From NCBI GenBank assembly GCA_944325315.1, contig CALVAA010000001.1:86474-150473 (forward strand): a stretch of DNA of 64,000 bases, written 5' to 3'. Positions 24,996-34,006 of this stretch are shown here, piece by piece (the stretch's first letter is position 1; every line of letters starts with the position of its first letter). The notes beneath the pieces were generated by a model. The model worked only from the letters and a program-made list of their open reading frames with translations, had not been told where the DNA came from and did not search any database. This stretch comes from Candidatus Gastranaerophilales bacterium (lineage in GTDB: Bacteria; Cyanobacteriota; Vampirovibrionia; Gastranaerophilales; Gastranaerophilaceae). Position numbers and translations under genes: made by a program.

Positions 24996-25023
24996 TTGCT
25001 AATGCTGAATTTTTTGCTATTAT
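24996..25023 (+). promoter_or_regulatory. Promoter of a probable leaderless mRNA (mrnC)
   Basis: TTGCTA, 16-bp spacer, TATTAT, then 6 nt to the ATG at 25030; no ribosome site. Confidence 0.6.
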
Positions 25024-25029
25024 TTAGCT

Positions 25030-25395
25030 ATGAGCTTTACTTTAAAACACTATGCATATATTGGTGATTGTGTTTGGGAGTTGTTTATTCGCAATTTGGT
25101 AATCAAAAAAACACAAAAACAGCAGACAATGCATAAATTGACAACAAAATATGTATGTGCGGATTTTCAAGCGGGTGTTGTTAATTTATTATTTCAATAT
25201 CTGAATGATGAAGAAATTGAACTTCAAAAAAGAGGCAGAAATTTAAAAATTTCAATAAATAAAAAAAGCAACCCCAAAGTTCATTCGCTTGCAACTTCTT
25301 TTGAAGTTCTTATAGGATATTGGCATTTGAACAATACAAAAAGACTGGATGAAATTTTTAATATTATTTTGCCAAACCTTGTAGAATTAAAATAA
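25030..25395 (+). CDS. mrnC: Mini-ribonuclease 3
   Basis: 121 residues: an RNase III catalytic domain without a dsRNA-binding domain. Signature YIGDCVWELFIR, with the catalytic Asp, then the family blocks MHKLTTKYVCADFQAG, EIELQKRGRN and SLATSFEVLIGYWHL with the second acidic position. Processes 23S rRNA ends in Bacillus. The ATG is 6 nt behind TATTAT with no Shine-Dalgarno sequence. The histidine kinase gene follows 18 bp later but has its own promoter. Confidence 0.93.
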   Translation: MSFTLKHYAYIGDCVWELFIRNLVIKKTQKQQTMHKLTTKYVCADFQAGVVNLLFQYLNDEEIELQKRGRNLKISINKKSNPKVHSLATSFEVLIGYWHLNNTKRLDEIFNIILPNLVELK

Positions 25396-25407
25396 AAAAA
25401 ATATAAT
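25379..25407 (+). promoter_or_regulatory. Promoter of a probable leaderless mRNA (histidine kinase)
   Basis: TTGTAG (25379-25384), 17-bp spacer, TATAAT (25402-25407), then 6 nt to the ATG at 25414. The clearest leaderless start in the window. Confidence 0.7.
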
Positions 25408-25413
25408 AAAAAC

Positions 25414-26136
25414 ATGGAAAAAAATATAAAAGAAGAATTTGTTTCAACTTTATCCCATGAAATCAGGACTCCCCTGACAAGCATAAAAGGCTTTTGTCAG
25501 ACTATGCTTAACTCTTGGGATAAGCTTGATGACAACAAAAAAAGAGAATTTTTAAATATAATATTAAATCAATCGCAAAGATTAATTAATCTTACTGAAA
25601 ATGTTTTAAATGTTGCAAAGATTGATTCTGATAATGAAAGATTGATTTTAACAAAAGTAGAAATCAATTCAATAGTAAAAAATTCAATAAGTATAATTCA
25701 AGCTAACTATAAAGATTTTGAATTTTGTTTAAAAGAGCCGAAAACAACTCTTTTTTCGCTTTGCGATTTTGATAAAACGCAGCAAATTCTGCTAAATATT
25801 TTAGATAACAGTGCAAAATATTCTTGTGAATCTAAAAAGATAGATGTTCAAATTAAAAATCAAAACGATTTTAATATTATTTCGATTAAAAACTACGGAA
25901 GCTATATTGAAGAAAAGTATTTGGACAAAATTTTTGATAAGTTCTACAGGATATCGTCCTATAAAAATTCACCAACACAAGGAAGCGGCTTAGGGCTTTA
26001 TATTGCATCAAATCTTGTCAAAAAAATGCAAGGCAGAATTGAGGTTTTGTCATCAAAGGAAAAAAAAGAAACCGAATTTTTAATCTATTTTCCGGTTTAT
26101 GAGGTTGAAAAACTAACGAAAAAAATAGGAGTGTAG
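25414..26136 (+). CDS. Soluble sensor histidine kinase core
   Basis: 240 residues: HisKA domain with the phospho-acceptor H15 in STLSHEIRTPL, and a HATPase domain with N-box LLNILDNSAKYS, F-box IFDKFYRI and G2-box GSGLGLYIA. There is no sensor or membrane region before the H-box, so its input must come from a partner or from the cytoplasm. Followed after 2 bp by a response regulator whose start is TTG, so they form a pair. Confidence 0.93.
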   Translation: MEKNIKEEFVSTLSHEIRTPLTSIKGFCQTMLNSWDKLDDNKKREFLNIILNQSQRLINLTENVLNVAKIDSDNERLILTKVEINSIVKNSISIIQANYKDFEFCLKEPKTTLFSLCDFDKTQQILLNILDNSAKYSCESKKIDVQIKNQNDFNIISIKNYGSYIEEKYLDKIFDKFYRISSYKNSPTQGSGLGLYIASNLVKKMQGRIEVLSSKEKKETEFLIYFPVYEVEKLTKKIGV

Positions 26137-26138
26137 TT

Positions 26139-27416
26139 TTGTATAAAACAAGAGTTTTAATAATTAGCTCAAGAAAAGAACTTTCAATTAAATATAAAAA
26201 GTTAATAGAAGCACTTGGCCAGACGGTGATTATTGCAAGCAACCTTTCAGATGCGCTTGATATAATTCAAAAACAAGAAATAGAATTTATAATAATTTCA
26301 GATACAATTAAAGAGAAGCTTTCCGGGTTTATTCAAAAAATCAGAGTTTTAACTTATAATTTTCGTCCGGTAATTATTGCCGTATCTAAATCCGGAGATG
26401 TCAAAGATCGCCTGGAAGCTCTTGACAGTGGCGCTGATGATTTTTTGGGAGAAGAAATTTCAAAACAGGAATTCCAGACCCGTTTTAGAGCGCATTTGAG
26501 AAGATATTTAGAAAATTCAATAAATCAAACAACAAAATTTTTGGAAAGAAGCATAACCAAAAAAGCTGTTAGCAGAACTCTTTTTGAAAACTGTAATCTG
26601 TCTTATCTGTTGATAAAAATTAAAAATATAGAACTGTATCAGAAAACACACGGCGAGATTGCAACGGAAAAGGTATTGCAGACGCTTAGCGCCATAGTTA
26701 ACTCCGTGCTTTCCCAAAACGATTTTATAGGGCATCTTTCAGATAGAGAATTTATTCTTATAACATCAAATGATGCAAGCGAAAAAATAGCTTCTTTTTT
26801 AGCTTTTGCCTTCGATAATATTTTAAATAAGTTTTATTCAAATGATGAATACGAAAACAACTTCACAATTCAATCAAGCGACAGAATTGAAGAAAGTAAA
26901 ACAGGGCTAATGAGGTTGAATATTGCTTCGATTGAAAAAAATGAAAACAGTAAAAGTTATACGGATGTTATTCAAAATTTAAGAGATTTGATTGTGCTAT
27001 GTAAAGATGAAAATTCATCAAGCTATATTATAGACAGAATAAAGTTAAAAGGCGAAGTCACAAAAAAAGTGAGCAACAAAGTTTTAATACTTGAACCTGA
27101 TTGTGCTTTATCTTATCTTTTAAAAAACGTTTGCGAGCTAAACAATATTGAAGTAAAGGCCATAAATCGCTATAGCGAATTTAAAAAAGTATATAAAGAT
27201 TTTAAACCAAATGTTGTTGTTTTGGATTGGGGCTTTGAAAATGTTAAAACCAGTTTAAATATTGCATATAATATATCAAAGGATAATGTTAAGTTGATTT
27301 TTTCTTCTTCTTGTTTGAACAAAGAAGAAATTTTAAAGGCAGGAGCGGATTTATATATTCCAAAACCTTATGAAATTGATGATATAGTATATTGGATTAA
27401 AAAATTTTTAAATTAA
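26139..27416 (+). CDS. Response regulator: REC - degenerate GGDEF - REC
   Basis: 425 residues starting at TTG (26139), with AGGAG about 8 nt upstream inside the kinase stop region. An N-terminal REC-like domain (about 1-120, RVLIISSRKELSIKY) lacks the usual acidic pair and has ISDTIKEK where the phospho-Asp strand should be. The middle (about 140-300) has the GGDEF fold but reads HLSDREFILI instead of RxGGDEF, so no cyclic-di-GMP synthesis is expected. The C-terminal REC (about 310-425) has VVVLDW with the Asp and a Lys in YIPKPYE. Likely a signalling scaffold responding to the partner kinase. Confidence 0.8.
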   Translation: MYKTRVLIISSRKELSIKYKKLIEALGQTVIIASNLSDALDIIQKQEIEFIIISDTIKEKLSGFIQKIRVLTYNFRPVIIAVSKSGDVKDRLEALDSGADDFLGEEISKQEFQTRFRAHLRRYLENSINQTTKFLERSITKKAVSRTLFENCNLSYLLIKIKNIELYQKTHGEIATEKVLQTLSAIVNSVLSQNDFIGHLSDREFILITSNDASEKIASFLAFAFDNILNKFYSNDEYENNFTIQSSDRIEESKTGLMRLNIASIEKNENSKSYTDVIQNLRDLIVLCKDENSSSYIIDRIKLKGEVTKKVSNKVLILEPDCALSYLLKNVCELNNIEVKAINRYSEFKKVYKDFKPNVVVLDWGFENVKTSLNIAYNISKDNVKLIFSSSCLNKEEILKAGADLYIPKPYEIDDIVYWIKKFLN

Positions 27417-27443
27417 AAAAAGCTCTAAAATTAGAGCTTTTTT
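27415..27443. terminator. Bidirectional terminator
   Basis: GCTCTAA/TTAGAGC stem flanked by A- and T-runs, between the convergent response regulator and thioredoxin-like genes. Confidence 0.9.
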
Positions 27444-27462
27444 ATCGGTTGTTTTTGTTTGA

Positions 27463-27984
27463 TTAATCTTCATCAATAAGTTCAAGAACTTTTTTAACTA
27501 AAACTTCTTTTGAATCATCATTAAAGAACGTGTTGTTATCAAGATGTGTTCTTTTATTATTTTCATCAACCACAAAAACAGTAGGGAATGCGTTTACCGA
27601 ATATTCCTGCATGTGTTTTTGATTTTCTTGTTTTTCACAGTTTACATAAGCTATTGCAAAGTTTTTCTTAACCTTTGAATCTTTTGTAACTTCATCGAAA
27701 ACAGGTGCGAATCTTTGGCAATAACCGCACCAGTCGGTGTAGAAGAATACTATCATGGGTTTTTTTGTTTTAACAGCTTTTTCAAGACTTCTTCCTTTAT
27801 CGTATTGTTTTGAAATAACAACCTGACCGCCGTTATCTGCTGCTTGCTGCCTGCCGGGATGAGCGGTAAAATTTAAAACAGATAATACCAAAGAAGCTAA
27901 AGACATTATAAATGCAATTGTAACAAGCACAATTAAGCATTTACAAGGCTTATTTTGATTTTGTGGTGTTTGTTCTTCTGACAT
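27463..27984 (-). CDS. Membrane-anchored thioredoxin-like protein
   Basis: 173 residues: one N-terminal membrane helix (about 16-42), then a thioredoxin fold with active site DWCGYCQRF and the cis-Pro loop AFPTVFVVD. The orientation puts the catalytic domain in the periplasm, where it would act in disulphide reduction or exchange. AAGGAG ribosome site. Last gene of the run down from 31354. Confidence 0.88.
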   Translation of the reverse strand: MSEEQTPQNQNKPCKCLIVLVTIAFIMSLASLVLSVLNFTAHPGRQQAADNGGQVVISKQYDKGRSLEKAVKTKKPMIVFFYTDWCGYCQRFAPVFDEVTKDSKVKKNFAIAYVNCEKQENQKHMQEYSVNAFPTVFVVDENNKRTHLDNNTFFNDDSKEVLVKKVLELIDED

Positions 27985-28028
27985 TTTAAACTCCTTATTT
28001 TTTTATAACATTTTTATAGCACAAATTT

Positions 28029-29288
28029 TTAATTTTTGCCACAGCATTTTTTATACTTTAACCCTGACCCGCAAGGACAAAGTTCGTTTCTTGAAGGAAG
28101 CTTTTGTTCTTTATTTTTTTCATTTTCATCTTTTAGCCCCAAAAGCGAAGAAAATAATTCCGAATTAAATAATACAGTGACCGGAGAAAAAACGCCGGAG
28201 TCGATGTATGCAGTTTTTGTGTTAAATAAAATTTCTTCAAGATTATTAAATTTTACATTTAAGGCTTTGTTTACAACTTCAAAAAAGTTTTCATTGTTAC
28301 AAGCGGCATACTTAATAACACTTGGAGGAATTTTATCGCTTGTTAAAAATTCTTTTATACATTCATTTTTGTTTTCTACTTCTTTACTAAAACAGGCAAA
28401 AAAGGTATCAAGAAAAGGAATAATATAAAGCCCTCTTTTTTTATCCATCCATAAAGCAACATCATAAATTTCTTTATGGGAAGCAAATCCTCCTATGGCG
28501 TTTTGCATAAATGTATTGTCGTCGCAGTTAAATTCGTCGATTTTTAAAAATCTGTGCTGTTCTGTTTTTTCAATCAGCGGGCTGTAGTCGCCTTCTTGTC
28601 CGGTTATTCTGTAGTTGTTGAAGTATTCAATTAAGCTGTCCGCCTTTTTGTTGGTTGTGACGACAAAAGGTGCTTTAAAACATTCCGTAAATTTTTCATT
28701 AAAATCTTCAATACTTTTTATTAATTCTTCTCTTTTTTTATCATTTTTATAATAAGCGCTCTTTGGACTTTGCAGCATATATTTTATTGCCGTTTGAGCT
28801 GCTTTAAAATAATCAAATTCGGATATTATGTCATAAATTTCTAAAATATATTTAACGTTTGATAATTCAAGGATTCTTGCCTGGATGTAATCGTATCTTC
28901 CGATTTGTTTCAGATGGTTCATTTTTACCATTGGAATGATTTCAAAGTTTACATTTGAGGTTAAACAATTAACTTCAAAAGCGTTTGATAAAATTTTTTC
29001 AACCCTGAATACTCCGCAAAAAGAATTTAAAAGCGCATCTATAATTTCATCATAAGTTTTGTTGTTTCTTCTGTAGTACTCTAAAACTCTTAATCCGTTT
29101 TGCATTTTCATATCAAGCATATATTGGATTATTATGTTGTTAAAATCTTTTTCGGATTCAATTTCGATATTATTTATCTCGAGATATTGGCTGAAATCTT
29201 TTGATAATTCTTCGTCATTTGCAATAAAATCCAAAATATTATCTATTGTTTTACTTATTAAATTTAAACTTTCAACTACACTTGGCAT
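28029..29288 (-). CDS. Protein with C-terminal SEC-C zinc motif
   Basis: 419 residues from the ATG at 29288 (GAGG 5 nt upstream); a GTG at 29294 is also possible. The body is helical and unrecognised. The last 25 residues, RNELCPCGSGLKYKKCCG, are a perfect SEC-C (C-P-C-G-S-G-x-K-[YF]-K-x-C-C) zinc-binding motif, as at the end of SecA and on many free-standing proteins. The start overlaps the end of tlyA by 17 bp. Function unknown. Confidence 0.8.
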   Translation of the reverse strand: MPSVVESLNLISKTIDNILDFIANDEELSKDFSQYLEINNIEIESEKDFNNIIIQYMLDMKMQNGLRVLEYYRRNNKTYDEIIDALLNSFCGVFRVEKILSNAFEVNCLTSNVNFEIIPMVKMNHLKQIGRYDYIQARILELSNVKYILEIYDIISEFDYFKAAQTAIKYMLQSPKSAYYKNDKKREELIKSIEDFNEKFTECFKAPFVVTTNKKADSLIEYFNNYRITGQEGDYSPLIEKTEQHRFLKIDEFNCDDNTFMQNAIGGFASHKEIYDVALWMDKKRGLYIIPFLDTFFACFSKEVENKNECIKEFLTSDKIPPSVIKYAACNNENFFEVVNKALNVKFNNLEEILFNTKTAYIDSGVFSPVTVLFNSELFSSLLGLKDENEKNKEQKLPSRNELCPCGSGLKYKKCCGKN

Positions 29289-30069
29289 CTTCACCTCTTT
29301 TTAAATATATCAGATATTCAATATTTTTACTTTTTGCTCCCTGAATCGGGCTTTCAATGATTCCTTGTGTTTTAAAACCCACACCTTCGCAAAAAGCTTT
29401 AATATCGTTAATGATTTCTTGTCTTGTTTTTTCATCTTTCACTACACCGCCTTTTTGAATGGAATTTCTGTCTGCTTCAAACTGCGGTTTGATTAACAAG
29501 ACAGCTGAAGCATCTTTGCTGATAAAATTTTTACAGTTTTCAAGAACTTTTTTGATTGAAATGAAAGACAAATCCATGCTCATAAAAGAAGGAAGCATAT
29601 CATCGGGTAGATTGTCGGTTTTGAATACATCAAAAAATGAACAGTTTTTTACATTAATTTTTTCAATTGACTTAATTCTTTTATCTTCTTTTAATTTCCA
29701 GGCAAGCTGATTATATCCGCAGTCAAGCGCATATACTAATTTCGCCCCTTCCTGAAGCATACAATCGCTGAATCCGCCTGTGCTTGCTCCTATATCTATA
29801 CAAATTCTGTTTTTTAAATCAATATTAAAGTTATCGATTGCACCTTTAAGTTTTAGTCCTCCCCTCGAGACATAGGGCATGGAATTTATTTCAATTTTTG
29901 CAGGTTTTTTTTCGTCAAATAAAATATTTTCATCAAACATTTGCCCTGCTTTTGATACTACAACATCGTTAATTTTAACGTTGTGCGCAAGAATATTTGC
30001 AGCGGCAGCATTTTTTGTATTAAAAAAACCATGCTCGAAAAGTATTAAATCAAGCCTTTTTTTGCTCAT
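29272..30069 (-). CDS. tlyA: TlyA-family rRNA 2'-O-methyltransferase
   Basis: 265 residues: an N-terminal S4 RNA-binding domain (KKRLDLILFEHGFFNTKNAA) and an FtsJ-like Rossmann domain with the SAM site CIDIGASTGGFSDC and the catalytic K-D-K-E-type residues, including K in VLLIKPQFE. The linker VSRGGLKL is diagnostic for TlyA. Methylates 16S and/or 23S rRNA ribose in the intersubunit region. Confidence 0.95.
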   Translation of the reverse strand: MSKKRLDLILFEHGFFNTKNAAAANILAHNVKINDVVVSKAGQMFDENILFDEKKPAKIEINSMPYVSRGGLKLKGAIDNFNIDLKNRICIDIGASTGGFSDCMLQEGAKLVYALDCGYNQLAWKLKEDKRIKSIEKINVKNCSFFDVFKTDNLPDDMLPSFMSMDLSFISIKKVLENCKNFISKDASAVLLIKPQFEADRNSIQKGGVVKDEKTRQEIINDIKAFCEGVGFKTQGIIESPIQGAKSKNIEYLIYLKRGEDAKCS

Positions 30070-30082
30070 TTTTATACCAAAA

Positions 30083-30337
30083 TTACTCAGCTAAATATCT
30101 TTCATCCTGAAGCGCCACGCCTACAATTCTGTCCGATAAAATTGAAGCCTTTTTAATAGGGCCTAAAGGCTCAAATTCAACCATTTTTACTTCCGTTGAA
30201 TTAATTAAAGCTTTAAGGTCATCATAAACTTTTTGCGCATTATCAAAATACAAAACCATTGGACTTGCCATATCTTTGCAAAACACCAAAAGTGCCGTTC
30301 TTACTTTTATTGTTCCTTGAATTTGTTGTTGTGACAT
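30083..30337 (-). CDS. Small conserved-looking hypothetical protein
   Basis: 84 residues, starting MSQQQIQGTIKVRTALLVF, a compact alpha/beta pattern with several strands (MVLYFDNAQKVYDDLKALI; VKMVEFEP; VGVALQDERYL). GAGGGG before the ATG. It sits between tatD and tlyA in the operon. Not recognised. Confidence 0.65.
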   Translation of the reverse strand: MSQQQIQGTIKVRTALLVFCKDMASPMVLYFDNAQKVYDDLKALINSTEVKMVEFEPLGPIKKASILSDRIVGVALQDERYLAE

Positions 30338-30341
30338 ATAT

Positions 30342-31097
30342 TTACCCCTCTAGTCTAAAAAATTTTTTTGCATTTTCAGAAGTTTTTAAAACAATACTAT
30401 CATAAGGCATGTTCTTTAATTTGGCAATTTCTTTTGCAATAAAAGGAATATATTTTGGAGAATTCTCCAGGCCTCGAAAGGGGTGTGGTGTTAAAAAAGG
30501 GCAATCCGTTTCAAGCATCAGGTGTGTGATGTCTATTTCTTTTGCTACTTCTTTAGGTTCTTTTGCATTTTTAAAAGTTACAACACCTCCAAGAGCAATG
30601 TTATAGCCTTCAGCCAGGCATTGGTTCATAAATTCAACGCTTCCTGAAAAACAATGCAAGAGAACATTTTTTACTTTTTGTTCTTTTAAAATATCAAAAA
30701 CATCTTTATGTGCTTCTCTGTCGTGAATCACAACAGGTAAGTCCAGCATTTTTGCTATTTCAAGTTGTGTTATAAAGCAGCGTTTTTGAATTTCTTTATT
30801 TTCTTTTGTATAGTGGTAGTCAAGCCCAATTTCACCAATCCCTTTGACTTTTGGGTCTTTTGACAATTCGATAATTTTTTTTGCCGTGTTATCGTTGAAT
30901 TTTTCACAGTCTTCCGGATGTATACCCAAAAGAGCATATACATTTTCGAATTTGCGGCATAAATTTAAAATCCGTTCAAAGTCATCTTCGCTTGCAGACG
31001 GAATAATAATTTCATTAATTCCTGCTTTCCTTGCTTCAATAATCCCTAACTCGGGATTTTCAAGCATATTTATATGTGCATGTGTGTCAATTAGCAT
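30342..31097 (-). CDS. tatD: TatD-family metal-dependent DNase
   Basis: 251 residues, TIM-barrel hydrolase. Metal ligands: DTHAHINM at the start, GIGEIGLDYHYT, VIHDREAH, LLHCFSG, LETDCPFLTP. 3'-5' exonuclease activity is known for TatD; also called YcfH/YjjV. The start overlaps the stop of the 85-residue gene by one base. Confidence 0.96.
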   Translation of the reverse strand: MLIDTHAHINMLENPELGIIEARKAGINEIIIPSASEDDFERILNLCRKFENVYALLGIHPEDCEKFNDNTAKKIIELSKDPKVKGIGEIGLDYHYTKENKEIQKRCFITQLEIAKMLDLPVVIHDREAHKDVFDILKEQKVKNVLLHCFSGSVEFMNQCLAEGYNIALGGVVTFKNAKEPKEVAKEIDITHLMLETDCPFLTPHPFRGLENSPKYIPFIAKEIAKLKNMPYDSIVLKTSENAKKFFRLEG

Positions 31098-31354
31098 TAT
31101 GCGAAATAGTTTAGTCTGGAACTGTTTAGCGCCTGAAGCTCGGCATTAATTGCCATAAGCTGACTTTCGTTTGAAATATTTTCTAAAGCAAGCGAAGTTT
31201 CGAAATTGTTAACAGTTTCTAAGTTGCTGCCTGTGAAATGGGGCGCATAATTTAAAGAATTTCTTAATGCCGACTGATTTTTTAGCATTTGAAATTGTAA
31301 ATTATTTTTTTGAGCTATTAAACTTTGTTTTGCAAGCAATGAAACTATTGACAT
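31097..31354 (-). CDS. Small hypothetical protein heading the tatD-tlyA operon
   Basis: 85 residues, Asn/Gln/Leu-rich (MSIVSLLAKQSLIAQKNNLQ), mainly helical, with HFTGSNLE at about 39-46 resembling the F-x-[AG]-[NS] motif seen in other proteins here. No signal peptide. AAAGG ribosome site, single-base overlap with tatD, so the two are translationally coupled. Confidence 0.6.
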   Translation of the reverse strand: MSIVSLLAKQSLIAQKNNLQFQMLKNQSALRNSLNYAPHFTGSNLETVNNFETSLALENISNESQLMAINAELQALNSSRLNYFA

Positions 31355-31547
31355 AACTAACCTTTCTTGGAATAAATTTTATCATAAAAAAGCTTATTTT
31401 GCAAGATTAGTTATTACAAAATTTAACAAAACATACTCTAAAAGCCGTTTAAGGCTTAATTGTAAAGTTAGCTTAATCGGGTCTTTACGCAAAATTATCA
31501 GCAAGTACAATAAATATTAGGTCGGAGTTATTTAAGGTATTTTTTTG

Positions 31548-32951
31548 ATGATTAAATTGGATTTTGCTAATACAACACAAGAAATAATTCAAGAAGAAGG
31601 ACTTGATTTAAGGAAAAGTTTTAGTGATTATGCGCCAAAAATCAGAGAGATAATTACCAATTTAAATATGAATAAAGATAAACCCGGCTCTTGGTTGCAA
31701 TGGATGAATCTCGGATACAGTGAAGAAACCGTTTGGTATGTCAAAGAATTCGCCGCTATGGTTGAAGGGCGTTTTGATAATATTCTCGTATTGGGAATAG
31801 GAGGCTCTGCCCTTGGGGCAATGGCTCTTTGTGAAGCTTTGTTAAAACCGTACTGGAATTTACTGGATAAGGAAAAAAGAGAAAATTTACCAAGAATTTT
31901 CTTTTTGGATAATATTGATCCTGATCAGATAAATGCACTTTTAGATATTCTTGATTTAAGAAAAACACTTGTTAATGTAATTACAAAATCAGGCTCGACT
32001 GCAGAAACAATGAGTCAGTTTATGATTATAAAAGACAGACTCTATGAGCTTTTGGGCGATGACTACAGAAAAAACGTTGTTGCGACAACAGATAAACAAA
32101 CGGGAATTTTAAGGCAGCTTGCAAATGAAGAAGGTTATAAAACCTTTGTTGTTCCTGATGATGTCGGAGGAAGATTTAGCGTGTTTTCCGCCGTTGGGCT
32201 TGTTCCTTTGGCACTTGTCGGAATAGACATCGATGAAATTACAAGAGGGATAAAAATTATGGATTTAGCCCTCAAAAATACTGATATACACAACAATATT
32301 GCAGCTCAAAGCGCTTTAATTCATTATTTAATGGACAAAGAAAAAGGCAAATACATATCTGTTATGATGCCTTATTCGTCACGCTTAAAATATGTTTCCG
32401 ATTGGTATGTTCAACTTTGGGCCGAGTCTTTAGCTAAAGAATACGACAGAAGCGGTAACAGAATTAATAATGGCCCAACACCAATAAAAGCGCTTGGCGC
32501 AACTGACCAGCACAGCCAAATTCAACTGTATAATGAGGGTAAAAATGATAAAGTGATTACTTTCATAAGGGTTGATGAGTTTGACTGCGAATTAAATATT
32601 CCTAATATTTTCGAATACACAGGCGTTAATTATCTTGGCGGGAAAAGCATAAACAAACTGTTAAATGCCGAAGCAGATGCAACTGCTGCCGCTTTATGCG
32701 ATTATAGACGCCCGAATTTGACAATACATCTTCCAAAAATTAATGAATACTATCTTGCACAGTTGTTTTATATGTTTGAAATGCAAACTGCAATAATTGG
32801 CGAATTATATAATATTAATGCTTTCAACCAGCCGGGAGTAGAGCAGGCAAAAAACTATGCTTATGCGCTTATGGGAAGGTTAGGATATGAAGAATCTGCG
32901 CAAGAATTAAGAGAAAAAATAGACAGAAGCAGAAAGATAATGGAACAATAA
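31548..32951 (+). CDS. pgi: Glucose-6-phosphate isomerase
   Basis: 467 residues from the ATG at 31548. Motifs: VLGIGGSALGAMAL, TKSGSTAETMSQF, DVGGRFSVFSAVGL, and the catalytic C-terminal FNQPGVEQAK. The length and motifs are those of canonical bacterial PGI; this is the likelier housekeeping enzyme of the two in the window. Stop and speB start overlap (TAATG). AAGG lies 10 nt before the start, which is rather far. Confidence 0.95.
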   Translation: MIKLDFANTTQEIIQEEGLDLRKSFSDYAPKIREIITNLNMNKDKPGSWLQWMNLGYSEETVWYVKEFAAMVEGRFDNILVLGIGGSALGAMALCEALLKPYWNLLDKEKRENLPRIFFLDNIDPDQINALLDILDLRKTLVNVITKSGSTAETMSQFMIIKDRLYELLGDDYRKNVVATTDKQTGILRQLANEEGYKTFVVPDDVGGRFSVFSAVGLVPLALVGIDIDEITRGIKIMDLALKNTDIHNNIAAQSALIHYLMDKEKGKYISVMMPYSSRLKYVSDWYVQLWAESLAKEYDRSGNRINNGPTPIKALGATDQHSQIQLYNEGKNDKVITFIRVDEFDCELNIPNIFEYTGVNYLGGKSINKLLNAEADATAAALCDYRRPNLTIHLPKINEYYLAQLFYMFEMQTAIIGELYNINAFNQPGVEQAKNYAYALMGRLGYEESAQELREKIDRSRKIMEQ

Positions 32952-33793
32952 TGCTGAAAGGTCCCTTTTTATCAAAAGATTTTATCGGGGCAAGCCCTGA
33001 TTATGAAAATTCAAAAGTTGTTTTGTTGGGCATGCCCTATGATTGCACTTGCTCAAACAGAGCAGGGACTCGCTTTGCGCCGCAGGCGGCGAGGCTTGAA
33101 AGTATAGGGATTGAAACATACTCCTTTTATTTTGATAAAACAATGGAAGAAACTTTGTTTTATGATGCGGGCGATTTAGAATTCCCTTTTGGAAATGCAC
33201 AAAAAGTATTAAAAATTACGGAAGAAAATGTCGATTGCATATACAATGATAATAAAAAACTTCTCGGAATAGGCGGTGAACATCTTTTAACTCTTGCAAG
33301 CGTTAAATCAGTATTAAAAAAATTTGATAATATTGCGGTTGTTCAATTTGATGCCCACACTGATTTAAGAAAACAATATTTGGGAGAAAATCTTACGCAT
33401 AGCGGCGTTATGTATAGAATTGCCGAGTTAATCGGGTATGAAAACATAGCTCAAGTCGGTCTTAGAAGCGGTGAAAAAGAAGAATTTGATATTGTAAAAA
33501 AATATTCGACTTTAAAAACAAAAAAAGAACAACTGGATTCTTTTAAAGGAAAAAATATTTTTCTGACGATTGATTTGGACGTTCTTGACCCTTCTTTAAT
33601 GAGTGGGGTGGGAACGCCTGAAGCCGGAGGATTCAGCTATTTAGAGCTTATGGATTGGCTTTTTTATTTAAAGGATTTTAATATAATAGGGGCGGATATA
33701 ATGGAACTTGCTCCGGATATCGATATAACAAAAACATCAACTGCTACTGCCTGCAAATTAATAAGAGAAGTGCTGATGCTTTTGGATAATTAA
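32951..33793 (+). CDS. speB: Agmatinase/arginase-family ureohydrolase
   Basis: 280 residues. The di-manganese ligands are present: GIGGEH, DAHTD (family DAHxD), and DLDVLDP. A G-T-R-F-A-P-x-x-[IA]-R-type block (AGTRFAPQAARLES) marks the agmatinase group, giving putrescine and urea from agmatine. One-base overlap with pgi suggests coupled expression, a pairing without an obvious metabolic reason. The 213 bp after it are AT-rich and hold no FMN riboswitch motif in front of the riboflavin genes. Confidence 0.9.
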   Translation: MLKGPFLSKDFIGASPDYENSKVVLLGMPYDCTCSNRAGTRFAPQAARLESIGIETYSFYFDKTMEETLFYDAGDLEFPFGNAQKVLKITEENVDCIYNDNKKLLGIGGEHLLTLASVKSVLKKFDNIAVVQFDAHTDLRKQYLGENLTHSGVMYRIAELIGYENIAQVGLRSGEKEEFDIVKKYSTLKTKKEQLDSFKGKNIFLTIDLDVLDPSLMSGVGTPEAGGFSYLELMDWLFYLKDFNIIGADIMELAPDIDITKTSTATACKLIREVLMLLDN

Positions 33794-34006
33794 TTATAGC
33801 AAAAATAGATTGCAATTTAAGAATATAAAGGAAATTATTAAATCTTAAAGCTAATAAGATTTTAAAGAAAGCAGCCCGGAATAATAAATAAATTTTGTTT
33901 AATAATTCATAGCTTTTTTAAAATAAATTCAGGACGTTAAAATAGTGAATTAGTATGCAAAAATCTTATACTATAAATTTATACGAGTTTATGATATTTT
34001 GAATTT

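Noticed and set aside
33794..34006. FMN riboswitch before ribE-ribBA
   Set aside because: None of the conserved RFN-element segments (for example AGGG-GGTGAAATTCC) can be found; the region is AT-rich with promoter-like boxes only.
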